Of a stretch of DNA of 38,334 bases, positions 16,643-24,679 are shown in pieces. Below the pieces are notes generated by a model. That model did not search any database. It was not told the origin of the DNA and saw only the letters and a list, made by a program, of their open reading frames with translations. The stretch's first letter is position 1, and each line of letters begins with the position of its first letter. Made by a program: the position numbers and the translations under genes. The DNA is from JBBRGK01 sp036741355. Lineage in GTDB: Bacteria; Chloroflexota; Dehalococcoidia; CAUJGQ01. The DNA lies in contig DAINSK010000033.1 of NCBI GenBank assembly GCA_036741355.1, positions 1 through 38,334 on the forward strand, in the 5' to 3' direction.

Positions 16643-17545
16643 ATGAGCCATGCACCCAGCGCCGTCGCGATACCGCGCTCGCCGGCGTTGAGGCCGTCGC
16701 GTCTCGGACGGATGATCGGCGTCAGCCGGTTCGCTCGCCGCAAGCCCCTGGGGGCGTTCGGTGCAGTTGTGCTCCTTGCCGTGATCGTGGCGGCGTTGTT
16801 CGCGCCGCAGATCGCCAGGTACTCCCCCACGGCCACCAGCCTGCGTGAAGCCCGGGAGAAGCCGAGCGCGCAGCACTGGCTGGGCACCGATGTGCAGGGA
16901 CGGGATCAGTGGAGCCGCGTCGTCTATGGGGCACGCATCTCCTTGCGCGTGGCTATGTTCTCCGTGCTGGCTGGCACGGCCGTTGGCTCCCTGATTGGCA
17001 TGGTCAGCGCCTACGTCGGCGGCAAGACCGATCTGCTGCTGCAGCGACTCGTCGATATGGTGCAGGCCTTCCCCGCGCTCGTGCTGGCGATCGTCCTCGT
17101 CAGCGTGCTCGGGGCATCGATCAATAATCTCATCATCGCGATCTCGATCGTGCTCATCCCCGGCGCTTGCCGGGTGATTCGCAGCGCTACGCTTTCCGTC
17201 AAGCAGACGGTGTACATCGAAGCGGCGCGCGTAGTGGGCGCCAGCGATGCGCGCATCATCGCCCGTCACATCCTGCCCAACGTGATGCCGCCGGCGCTGA
17301 TCCTGATCTCGATCGCGATCGGCTCGACCATCATCACCGAGGCGTCACTGAGCTACCTGGGGTTGGGTGCGCAGCCGCCCACGCCTTCGTGGGGCAACAT
17401 GCTGCAGGAGGCGCAGAACCAGCTCTCGCGTGCTCCCTGGCTCGCGATCTTCCCAGGGCTCGCGATCAGTCTGGTCGTGTTCGGATCCAACATGCTCGGC
17501 GACGCCATTCGCGATGTGCTTGACCCCCGTTTACGGGGCAGCTGA
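16643..17545 (+). CDS. oligopeptide/dipeptide-type ABC transporter permease (DppC/OppC family)
   Basis: A 300-residue inner membrane protein, 53 bases after the DppB-like gene. It has the DppC N-terminal extension and first helix (GAFGAVVLLAVIVAALFAP, about 36-54), the periplasmic HWLGTDVQGRDQWSRVVYG motif (about 80-98), the EAA loop YIEAARVVGASDARIIARHI, and the C-terminal LSYLGLGAQPPTPSWGNML signature. A GGAGGAGCAG ribosome site precedes the ATG at 16643. It forms the membrane channel with the DppB-like protein. Substrate is not shown by the sequence. Confidence 0.92.
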   Translation: MSHAPSAVAIPRSPALRPSRLGRMIGVSRFARRKPLGAFGAVVLLAVIVAALFAPQIARYSPTATSLREAREKPSAQHWLGTDVQGRDQWSRVVYGARISLRVAMFSVLAGTAVGSLIGMVSAYVGGKTDLLLQRLVDMVQAFPALVLAIVLVSVLGASINNLIIAISIVLIPGACRVIRSATLSVKQTVYIEAARVVGASDARIIARHILPNVMPPALILISIAIGSTIITEASLSYLGLGAQPPTPSWGNMLQEAQNQLSRAPWLAIFPGLAISLVVFGSNMLGDAIRDVLDPRLRGS

Positions 17546-17586
17546 TAGTCGGAGGGGTAGCAGGTAGGGAAAGGGAGAGAAACACC

Positions 17587-19368
17587 ATGACCGAGAGCAA
17601 CTACTGGCAGGGGCCGATGAACCGGCGGCTGCGGCGGCGGGGAATGCTCCGCGGCACGGCTCTTGGGGGTGCCGCGCTCGCCTTCGCAGCGGCCTGCGGC
17701 GGCAGCTCCAACTCCGGCGGCAACACCAATTCCGGCAGCAGCAACAGCAGTCAACCCGGCAACCCGACCGCCGCCGGTCGAGCCGGCGGCACCCCGGCGG
17801 CCGGCGCCGCGCCCGCGACTGCTGCTGCCGCAGCCGCAGCCGGCGCGCAGCCCAAGTACGGAGGCTCATTGGTCTCCCCGTTACAAAAAGAGCCAACCAA
17901 CTACGATCCACACCTCCAGGCGGACTCCAGCAAGGTCGGCTTCCATGACATGACCCTCAACGGTCTGGTCCGGCTGAAGACGGTGGGGATCACCGACTCT
18001 CAGAGCCTGGTCGTCGAGCCGGACCTGCTCGCGTCGATGCCTGAATCACCCGACAAGACGACGCTCCTGCTTAAACTGCGTCCCGGCGTGAAGTGGCAGA
18101 ACCTGGCGCCGGTGAATGGACGGGCGTTCGACGCGCAGGACATCAAGTACAACATCGACCGGATGAAGCTGGACACGCAGGCGGACGGTGGAGCAAACGA
18201 ACACTCCTACATCCAGCAGCCGGTGGACAGCGTCACCGTCATAGACCCGCAGACGGTGCAGGTCAAGTTCAAGACCCCGTCTCCACTCTGGATCAACTTC
18301 ATGGCGACGGGCTATCAGAAGGTGATCGCGCGAGAGGTCACCACACCTACCACGGTGATGGTGGGTACCGGGCCATTCATCATGACCCAGCACGATCGTG
18401 ATGCTCAGGCGACCTTCAAGAAGAACCCCGTCTACTTCAAGCAGGGCCTGCCGTATCTCGACGAGTTCATCTGGCGGGCCGACGGTACCATCGCGCACCA
18501 GGTGGCCGGCCTGAAGACCGGTGACTACGGCTTCGGTGCCGCCAATCCGCAGGACTTCCAGGACTTGAAGAAGGCCAACCCTAAGATCGTTGAACAGAAA
18601 TACCTGGGGCTGGGGTACCCGTGCGGCGGCTTCGATCTGACGGTTCAGAAGCTGCAGGACAAGCGCGTCCGCCAGGCGATCTCCCTGGCGGTGGATTGGG
18701 ACGGGGTGATCAAGGCGCTGTACGACGGGGACGGCTACCGGGTGCCGCCGATTCCGGCGGGCTTCGCCCAGTACACGGCCAAGCCAAAGGACGCGCCGCA
18801 GTACTACGAGTACAACGTGGCGAAGGCGAAGCAGCTCATGCAGGCGGCCGGCTACGACGCCAACAAGCCGCTCCAGATCGAGATCGAGACCGACACGGCC
18901 TACCCCGAGAACATCAAGATGCAGCCGATCATGCAGGAGGCGCTCAAGCAGATCTTCGTCAACGTCACCGCGCTGCCGACCCTGCCGCCCACAGACTTTC
19001 TCGGCAAACGCAACTCGCCCGGCACCGGCTGGACCGTACGTTTGTGGAACCATGCCGCGTTCGGCGAGCCGGATGAATTCCTCTCCGCCTTCTATCACAC
19101 GACCGGCAGCCGCAATTACGGTAAGTGGGGCGGCCCAGAGCTCGATGCGTTAATCGAGAAGCAACGCGGCGACGTGACCACGGACGAACGCGCCAAGGTA
19201 CTGATGGATATCCAGAAGTACCTGGCCGACCAGATGTACCGCTTCGGCCTCGTCTCGCCCACGCCGCGGCAGGCGCTGCAGCCGTGGCTCAAAGGCATGG
19301 TCACGCTCGCCGCCGAGACCGGCTACCAGGGATTGCAGGTGGAGAATAGCTGGATCGACAAGAGCTGA
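17587..19368 (+). CDS. ABC transporter substrate-binding lipoprotein (SBP_bac_5 family)
   Basis: A 593-residue binding protein, 41 bases after the DppC-like gene, with AGGGAGAG ahead of the ATG. The leader has paired arginines (NRRLRRRGML, 12-21), a hydrophobic stretch and a lipobox ending at Cys37 (AFAAACGG), so it is a lipoprotein, possibly exported by Tat. A Ser/Gly/Asn then Ala/Pro-rich linker (38-93) precedes the binding domain, which starts KYGGSLVSPLQKEPTNYDPH. The family motif around DKTTLLLKLRPGVKWQ (about 156-171) and RQAISLAVDWDGVIKALYDGDG (about 361-382) fit peptide/nickel-type binding proteins. It determines importer specificity, but the ligand cannot be told. A terminator follows its stop within two bases. 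Confidence 0.92.
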   Translation: MTESNYWQGPMNRRLRRRGMLRGTALGGAALAFAAACGGSSNSGGNTNSGSSNSSQPGNPTAAGRAGGTPAAGAAPATAAAAAAAGAQPKYGGSLVSPLQKEPTNYDPHLQADSSKVGFHDMTLNGLVRLKTVGITDSQSLVVEPDLLASMPESPDKTTLLLKLRPGVKWQNLAPVNGRAFDAQDIKYNIDRMKLDTQADGGANEHSYIQQPVDSVTVIDPQTVQVKFKTPSPLWINFMATGYQKVIAREVTTPTTVMVGTGPFIMTQHDRDAQATFKKNPVYFKQGLPYLDEFIWRADGTIAHQVAGLKTGDYGFGAANPQDFQDLKKANPKIVEQKYLGLGYPCGGFDLTVQKLQDKRVRQAISLAVDWDGVIKALYDGDGYRVPPIPAGFAQYTAKPKDAPQYYEYNVAKAKQLMQAAGYDANKPLQIEIETDTAYPENIKMQPIMQEALKQIFVNVTALPTLPPTDFLGKRNSPGTGWTVRLWNHAAFGEPDEFLSAFYHTTGSRNYGKWGGPELDALIEKQRGDVTTDERAKVLMDIQKYLADQMYRFGLVSPTPRQALQPWLKGMVTLAAETGYQGLQVENSWIDKS

Positions 19369-19369
19369 T

Positions 19370-19396
19370 ACGGTAACGTACTAACTTGCCGTTTTT
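19370..19396 (+). terminator. rho-independent terminator after the importer genes
   Basis: ACGGTAA (19370-19376) and TTGCCGT (19386-19392) form a 7-bp stem with one G-T pair and a 9-base loop, followed at once by five T. It starts two bases after the lipoprotein stop codon, ending the first transcription unit of the island. Confidence 0.7.
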
Positions 19397-19464
19397 CAGG
19401 GATGGGTGGAACATCCGCATGTCGTCTGATGCACACCCGGGCCGGCGAACAGGGGCGCGATGAG

Positions 19465-19545
19465 ATGAACACCGATTGGTTACGCAGCGCGGTGGCCGAT
19501 CTCACCCACCTGGTCTCCGGGCAGCGGACCCCAGTTGAGGTGTAG
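19465..19545 (+). CDS. possible 26-residue small protein, unknown
   Basis: In the gap between the terminator and the FAH-family gene, an ATG at 19465 opens MNTDWLRSAVADLTHLVSGQ and stops at 19545. The reading is more protein-like than the Arg/Pro-rich noise of other frames here, with an amphipathic helix (DWLRSAVADLTHLV). There is only a weak GAT/GAG purine stretch as ribosome site. It could be a small protein, a gene remnant or chance. Confidence 0.2.
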   Translation: MNTDWLRSAVADLTHLVSGQRTPVEV

Positions 19546-19636
19546 TTGGATGGCGGCCCTGAATCGGGCACGCCGGCCGGGGCGATGACGCCGCGCATGG
19601 CCAGCGGTGCAATCAGATTAACGGGTGGGAGGCGCG

Positions 19637-20560
19637 ATGAGACTTCTCTTTTTCGATGACTTCAAGCTGGGCATGCTCCAGGGCGACACCGTGATCGATG
19701 TGTCCGAAGCGGTGCAGAGCATCCCGCACATCGGGCCGCAGGACCTGATCGCCGGGTTGATTGAGCGGTTCGCCGACTATAGACAACGGCTGGAGCAGGC
19801 GGCCAGCCGGAATAAGGGGGTGCCGGTCGGTCAGGTCAGAATCAGGCCGCCCCTGCCGAAGCCCGCCAACATCGACTGCATGGCCGTGAACTACATGGAG
19901 AACGGCACCCGCGCTGAGCCGGCGCTCATCAACGCGTTCCACAAGTCTCCCAACTCGGTGATTGGCGATGGCGATACCATGGTGCTTCCCGATGTTCCCG
20001 CCACCATCTTCGAGGGGGAGGCGGAGCTCGCCATCGTCATCGGCAGGCGAGCCTCCAATGTCAGCGCAGCGGAGGCCATGACCTACGTTTTCGGTTATCT
20101 AAACTTCATCGACGGGTCCGCCCGCGGCCTGCCGCCCGACGGCAACAGCTTCTATCAGATGAAGTCACGCGACACCTTTGCCCCCATGGGACCCGTGCTG
20201 GTTACCGCGGACGAGGTGCCCGACCCCCAAAACCTGCAGGTGCAGCTATGGGTCAACGGCGAGCTCAAGCAGAACTTCAACACCAGCGACATGGCACACA
20301 AGATTCCGCGCTGCGTCGAATGGGTCAGCTCCATTCACGCGTTGGAGCCGGGTGACGTGATTGCTACCGGCACCAACCACCGGGGTCTGAGCGCTTTCCA
20401 GAACGGAGACCGCATTGAGCTGGAAACGGAAGGACTGGGGAGGCTGCGGATGCAGGTTCGCGATGAGTTGAAGCGCACGTGGTCCAGAGAGACCCGCCTG
20501 GACAGACAGGAGCGGGGGTTACAGGGGGCCACACCGCAACTGGCTGGAAAGTACGCATGA
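19637..20560 (+). CDS. fumarylacetoacetate hydrolase (FAH) family protein
   Basis: A 307-residue protein. The start at 19637 is preferred over an ATG 12 bases upstream because GGGAGG lies 5 bases before it. The N-terminal 75 residues form the usual small cap domain; the FAH fold starts at IDCMAVNYMENG. Metal-site acids are the Glu pair in IFEGEAELAIVIG and the Asp in FIDGSARG; IATGTNHRGLSAFQNGD is the conserved C-terminal loop. FAH-family enzymes break C-C bonds of beta-diketo acids, hydrate 2-keto-4-pentenoates, or decarboxylate oxaloacetate-like acids. In this island it may process an oxidised ring-opening or keto-acid product. It is the first gene after the terminator and so may start a second transcription unit. 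Confidence 0.87.
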   Translation: MRLLFFDDFKLGMLQGDTVIDVSEAVQSIPHIGPQDLIAGLIERFADYRQRLEQAASRNKGVPVGQVRIRPPLPKPANIDCMAVNYMENGTRAEPALINAFHKSPNSVIGDGDTMVLPDVPATIFEGEAELAIVIGRRASNVSAAEAMTYVFGYLNFIDGSARGLPPDGNSFYQMKSRDTFAPMGPVLVTADEVPDPQNLQVQLWVNGELKQNFNTSDMAHKIPRCVEWVSSIHALEPGDVIATGTNHRGLSAFQNGDRIELETEGLGRLRMQVRDELKRTWSRETRLDRQERGLQGATPQLAGKYA

Positions 20561-20623
20561 TTAGCAGTCAGAATCTGAATCGGGCCGCAGCCAGAGTCCG
20601 TGGTTGTGGTCCGACTATAGCGG

Positions 20624-20629
20624 TATAAT
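20624..20629 (+). promoter_or_regulatory. perfect TATAAT -10 box upstream of the first acyl-CoA dehydrogenase gene
   Basis: TATAAT occurs 58 bases upstream of the ATG at 20688 in the 127-base gap after the FAH-family gene. Such a perfect box is rare in this GC-rich DNA. The -35 region is weak (GGTTG-like). It suggests a separate promoter for the dehydrogenase/hydratase/CoA-transferase group. Confidence 0.45.
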
Positions 20630-20687
20630 TCGGCGGGCAACGGCCTGTGTGCAAGCGGCCGGTGCGGGCAGAAGAGTGAGGTAGATC

Positions 20688-21899
20688 ATGGATTTTGGGT
20701 TCTCGCCCGATCACGAGGTTTTCAAGCAAGAGGTAAAGCAGTTCATCGCCGAGAACGTGACGCCGGAGGTCGAATACGAGATCGACCATGGCGGCGAGGG
20801 CGGCGGTCGGGGCCCGCTGGTGGCCGCGTTGTTCAAGAAGCTAGCCGGGAAGGGATGGCTCGCCATTAGCTGGCCCAAGATCCTCGGGGGCCAGGAAGGC
20901 GACCGGATGAAGCAGTACATCGTCGAAGAGGAGTTCCAGCGCATCGGCCTGGGCGTAGGCGGTGGCGGCGGTAGCGGTGGGCCGGCCATCCTCGTGGCCG
21001 GCAGTCCCGAGCAAAAGGAGTACTACCTGCCCCGCATCGTCAGCGGTGAAATCACCTTCTGCCTGGGCTTTTCGGAGCCGAGCGGCGGTGCCGATCTCGC
21101 CAGCCTGCAGTGCCGGGCGGTACGCGACGGTGACGATTACGTCATCAACGGCCAGAAGATCTTCACCTCCGGGGCCCACACCGCCACTCACATCTATATG
21201 ATGGCCCGCACAGATCCCGACGCGCCCAAGCACAAGGGCATTTCCATCTTCCTCGTGCCGATGGATACCCCGGGGATCACCGTTCGTCCGCTCTGGACGC
21301 TGCAGACCGAGCCCACTGCACCACCGAGAACTACCTACGGGGTGTCCAGGACCAACGAAACGTACTTTGAGGACGTGCGGGTACCGCGGTCGTGCCTGCT
21401 AGGCAAGGAAAACGAGGGCTGGTATATCGGCGCCGCCGGCCTCAACCTCGACCGGGTGGGGGCGTGGCGCTACCTGATCTCCGTCCAGCGCAACGAGGAC
21501 ATCATTAACTGGACCAAGGACAACCACTTCAACGGGTACTCCCCGGCCGAAGACCCGGCGATCAGGGATCGGCTCGCCGAGTTGTGGATTGAGGCCCAGG
21601 TGTGCCGCCTGATGACGATGCGCAGCATGTCGATCGTCGAGCGGGGCGGCGATTTCGCCTATGAGGGTTCGGCCGAGAAGGTTTGGGCGCCTGAACACGG
21701 GATGCGGATCACCGACACCGTCGCCCAGATTCTGGGACCGTACGCCCAGCTCATGAACGGCTCCGCCGAGGCGATCGAGCAGGGCATATTCGCGCACAAT
21801 GTGCTCGGCTCCTGGATCTCCGCGGTAAACCACGGCAGCGTCCAGATTATGCGCGATCAGGTGGCGCGCCGGGGTCTCGGTCTGCCGCGCGCGACATAA
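20688..21899 (+). CDS. acyl-CoA dehydrogenase family protein, subunit 1
   Basis: A 403-residue flavoprotein fold: helical N-terminal domain, beta middle domain with FCLGFSEPSGGADLASLQ (about 124-141) and YVINGQKIFTSGAHTATH (about 150-167), and helical C-terminal domain ending VARRGLGLPR. These segments bind FAD and acyl-CoA. At the place where MCAD-type enzymes have the catalytic Glu (YEGT), this protein reads NHGS (381-384), so that base is missing; the base may sit on another helix, or the partner subunit may be the active one. Residues 87-96 form an unusual glycine run. The gene is followed after 101 bases by a second, different dehydrogenase, as in the two-subunit dehydrogenases of sterol side-chain breakdown. 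Confidence 0.88.
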   Translation: MDFGFSPDHEVFKQEVKQFIAENVTPEVEYEIDHGGEGGGRGPLVAALFKKLAGKGWLAISWPKILGGQEGDRMKQYIVEEEFQRIGLGVGGGGGSGGPAILVAGSPEQKEYYLPRIVSGEITFCLGFSEPSGGADLASLQCRAVRDGDDYVINGQKIFTSGAHTATHIYMMARTDPDAPKHKGISIFLVPMDTPGITVRPLWTLQTEPTAPPRTTYGVSRTNETYFEDVRVPRSCLLGKENEGWYIGAAGLNLDRVGAWRYLISVQRNEDIINWTKDNHFNGYSPAEDPAIRDRLAELWIEAQVCRLMTMRSMSIVERGGDFAYEGSAEKVWAPEHGMRITDTVAQILGPYAQLMNGSAEAIEQGIFAHNVLGSWISAVNHGSVQIMRDQVARRGLGLPRAT

Positions 21900-22000
21900 G
21901 GCAAGCCACAGAGGGCAGAGGACGAAGAACAGAGGAGAGAGACCTCTCTGTGTCCGGCCGCGAGGGCCGGCAAGTTACCCAGGACACGAGGGAAAACGCG

Positions 22001-23185
22001 ATGGATCTGCTGCTCTCGGATGAGGAGGCCTTGCTGAGGACGAGCGCCCGGGACTTCCTGGAAGTGGAATGCCCGGTAGACCTGGCGCGCGAGATGGAAG
22101 CCGACGCGAAGGGGTACTCGCCCGAGCTCTGGAGACAGATGGCCGATCTTGGCTGGCAGGGGCTGGCGCTGCCCGAGAAGTACGGCGGCCAGGGACTGCC
22201 ATTGAGCTATCTGGGTATCCTGTTTCAGGAGGCAGGACGGGCGATCGCGCCGGTGCCCCTGCACAGCACGCTGACACCCGCGCTGACCATCGCCGCCGAC
22301 GGGACGCAACAGCAGTGCGAGCAGATCCTGCCGCGGGTGATCGCGGGGGGAACGGTCCTCACGTGGGCGCTGATGGAACGGGACCCGCGATCCGTGCCGG
22401 AATCGATCCATACTGAAGCCATGGCCGACGGCGATCAGTTTGTCATCAGTGGCACGAAGCAGTTTGTCGAGAACTGGGACGCTGCCGATACATGCTTGGT
22501 CGTTTGCCGCACCGCCCCGGCCTCGGCGGACAACCAGGGTCTCTCGTTGCTCCTGGTGGATACCAGGTTGCCCGGCATCTCCACCACGCCACTGATCACG
22601 ATCGCGCGTGACAAGCAGAGCAACGTGACGTTTGATCACGTCCGAGTGCCGAAGGCCAACCTCGTGGGGGAGTTGAACCAGGGCTGGCCGGTCGCCCGAC
22701 GAATGATCGATCGGGCGACGGCGCTGCTCTGCGCCCAACTGCTGGGAACCACCAGGGCGCAGGTGGAGATGGCGATCGACTACGCCAAGAGCCGCGTCGC
22801 CTTTGGGCGACCGATCGGCGCCTTCCAGTCGATCGCGCATACCTGCGCGGATATGATTATCTGGATGGACGGCGGCGATCTGCTCACCTACGAAGCGCTT
22901 TGGCGGATGGACCAGGGCCTGCCGGCCGACATCGAGGTGTCACAGGCCAAGGCGTTCTGCAACGACAAGTGCATGGAGGCGGGCCGCAAGTCGAACATGA
23001 TCCACGGAGGTATCGCGTTCACGCGGGAGTTCAAACTCAACCTGTGGTTCCGCCGCGTTGCCGCAATGACGATGAAGCTGGGCACCAGCTTTGAGCACCG
23101 CGCGCACATCGCCGCGGCGCTGATGGATAAGCCGGGACATGTCCGCCTGGGAGAAGACATGTACCAGTTGGCGAACGCTCGCTGA
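22001..23185 (+). CDS. acyl-CoA dehydrogenase family protein, subunit 2
   Basis: A 394-residue protein starting at the ATG at 22001, behind a GAGGG ribosome site; a GTG 51 bases earlier would add unrelated residues. It has the N-terminal LLSDEEALLRTSARDFLE, GWQGLALPEKYGGQGLPLSY, the middle domain with VISGTKQFVENWDAADT, RVAFGRPIGAFQSIAHTCAD (FAD-binding helix) and IHGGIAFTREFKLNLWFRR. This sequence type (HGGI-F-T, no YEGT) is that of the second subunit in alpha2-beta2 dehydrogenases such as ChsE-type enzymes. I infer that it pairs with the protein encoded just upstream to desaturate a bulky or branched acyl-CoA. Cytoplasmic. Confidence 0.88.
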   Translation: MDLLLSDEEALLRTSARDFLEVECPVDLAREMEADAKGYSPELWRQMADLGWQGLALPEKYGGQGLPLSYLGILFQEAGRAIAPVPLHSTLTPALTIAADGTQQQCEQILPRVIAGGTVLTWALMERDPRSVPESIHTEAMADGDQFVISGTKQFVENWDAADTCLVVCRTAPASADNQGLSLLLVDTRLPGISTTPLITIARDKQSNVTFDHVRVPKANLVGELNQGWPVARRMIDRATALLCAQLLGTTRAQVEMAIDYAKSRVAFGRPIGAFQSIAHTCADMIIWMDGGDLLTYEALWRMDQGLPADIEVSQAKAFCNDKCMEAGRKSNMIHGGIAFTREFKLNLWFRRVAAMTMKLGTSFEHRAHIAAALMDKPGHVRLGEDMYQLANAR

Positions 23186-23251
23186 TTGCAGGATCTGGAA
23201 GCGTCGGCGATACTCGCCATGTGGAACGTGGGAAAACGGGGTGAATCAATC

Positions 23252-23452
23252 ATGGCGAAGGATCCGGTCTGTGGTAAGGAGATCGACGAAGCGGCGGCGC
23301 GGGAGGAAGTCGGCCGCACCGCGCACGGCGCCCGAGTAGTGGACCCGCAGGCGGGTACGCGCAGGTTTCACGAGGGCAAGTGGTATTCGTTCTGCAGCGT
23401 GGACTGTCGTAGCAGGTTCATGGCGAACCCCAGTCAGTACGTCGAGAAGTAG
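23252..23452 (+). CDS. small YHS domain protein
   Basis: A 66-residue protein, start ATG at 23252. It has the YHS features DPVCGKEI at residues 4-11, FHEGKWYSFCSVDCRSRF at about 39-56 and a final NPSQYVEK. The three cysteines (DPVCG, FCSVDC) could bind a metal such as copper, iron or zinc. YHS proteins occur next to metal-handling enzymes or as parts of monooxygenases and P-type ATPases; no such partner is seen here. It lies between the second dehydrogenase gene and the hydratase pair, on the same strand, so it is probably cotranscribed. Its job in the pathway is unknown. Confidence 0.8.
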   Translation: MAKDPVCGKEIDEAAAREEVGRTAHGARVVDPQAGTRRFHEGKWYSFCSVDCRSRFMANPSQYVEK

Positions 23453-23567
23453 CCGCCCGGGCGCCAGCGCGCAACGCGGCGCACTGCCGGGACCGGCGCA
23501 GGTACCGTGCCAACCAGAGCGCCCCGTAGCAACCGTACAGACTTCACATGCGAGACAGGGGCAGACG

Positions 23568-24113
23568 ATGGCCGAGCAACCGAAGACTTACATTACGGAC
23601 GAGGTGCGGAGCTTCATCGGTCGCGAATCCGAACCGGTGGTAGCGTGGGAGCTGATCGAGCCGGGCGCCGTACGGCGCTTCACGCAGGCGATCATGGACG
23701 ACGACCCGGTCTACTGGGACCCGGAAGCGGCAGCACCCAGTCGCTATGGTGCGCCGGCAGCGCCACCGCTGTACCCGGGGTTCGCCTTCCGACGCCGGCC
23801 GGGCACGCCCGATCCGCTCGATCGAGCCAAGGAAAACCGAGACTACGACGGTATCGGCGGCGGGGGCGGCGGTGCAGGAGGGCTACCTCCGGTTCACCTG
23901 CCTCTTGACCGTGTGCTCAACGGTGGCGTGGAGGCCGAGTTCTTCGCGCTCGCCCGCCACGGGGACCAGATCACCTCCCAGAGCCGCTACGCGGATATCT
24001 ACGAGCGCGAGGGGCGCACGGGCAAGATGGTCTTCATCGTCACTGAGACGACCTACACCAATCAGGACGGCCAGATTCTGGCGAAGATCCGCAACACCGG
24101 CATTCGGCGCTAG
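23568..24113 (+). CDS. MaoC-like dehydratase subunit, FAS1-like N-terminal domain type
   Basis: A 181-residue single hot-dog domain. SFIGRESEPVVAWELIEPGAVRRF is the usual opening, and AIMDDDPVYWDPEAAAPSRYG stands where catalytic hydratases have D-x-N-P-x-H, so the His is replaced and this half is probably structural or binds the acyl chain. APPLYPGFAF and a glycine-rich loop GIGGGGGGAGG follow (residues about 97-107), then GVEAEFFALARHGDQI. Proteins of this type usually pair with a catalytic MaoC subunit to form one active site. The next gene, 70 bases downstream, is that partner. Together they should hydrate a 2-enoyl-CoA. A gene-fusion form of the same pair is common elsewhere. Confidence 0.8.
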   Translation: MAEQPKTYITDEVRSFIGRESEPVVAWELIEPGAVRRFTQAIMDDDPVYWDPEAAAPSRYGAPAAPPLYPGFAFRRRPGTPDPLDRAKENRDYDGIGGGGGGAGGLPPVHLPLDRVLNGGVEAEFFALARHGDQITSQSRYADIYEREGRTGKMVFIVTETTYTNQDGQILAKIRNTGIRR

Positions 24114-24183
24114 AGAACACGATCGGGATACCGCATGCGTGGCGGCGCAGTCCTGCGCAGCACGAGCCACTAGGGGGCAGGCG

Positions 24184-24675
24184 ATGGTCGCAACAGCGAA
24201 GAAGCAACTGTATTTCGAGGATGTCCAGGTCGGCGATGAGGTCACGCCGCTGAGCAAAGGGCCGATGAGCCCGATGCACCTCATGCGCTGGTCGGCGGCG
24301 ATGGAGAATTGGCACCGCATCCACTATGACGAGACGTTCGCCAAAGAGCACGACAAGCTGCCGGAACGGCTTGTGAACGGCTCGTGGAAGCAGCACGTTA
24401 TGGTGCAAATGATGAAGGACTGGGTCGGCCCGGAAGGCTGGCTCTGGAAGATCTCCTTCCAGTTCCGTGGCATGGACAAAGTGTGGGACACGGTCACGGC
24501 CTGGGGCACGGTCACGAATACGTACGAGAAGAATGGACTCGGGTTCGTCGAGTGCGAGATCGGCATGCGCAATCAGCGCGGCGAGGAAGGCACGCCCGGT
24601 ACGGCCATAGGTGTCTTGCCGCTGCGGGCCGGGCGGTCGGTGCCCTATCCGTTCGTGCCTCCGGCCTCGGTTTGA
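24184..24675 (+). CDS. MaoC-like dehydratase subunit, catalytic type
   Basis: A 163-residue hot-dog protein starting at ATG 24184, with AGGGGGC as ribosome site. It begins LYFEDVQVGDEVTPLSKGPMS, then RWSAAMENWHRIHYDETFAKEH, where the His-Tyr-Asp of IHYD matches the hydratase loop, and LPERLVNGSWKQHVMVQM. The first acid of the usual D-x(4)-H pair is Asn/Glu here, which some acyl dehydratases share. It probably forms a heterodimer with the preceding FAS1-like subunit. It ends four bases before the start of the third CoA-transferase gene, so the two are tightly linked in one mRNA. Confidence 0.8.
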   Translation: MVATAKKQLYFEDVQVGDEVTPLSKGPMSPMHLMRWSAAMENWHRIHYDETFAKEHDKLPERLVNGSWKQHVMVQMMKDWVGPEGWLWKISFQFRGMDKVWDTVTAWGTVTNTYEKNGLGFVECEIGMRNQRGEEGTPGTAIGVLPLRAGRSVPYPFVPPASV

Positions 24676-24679
24676 TGTC

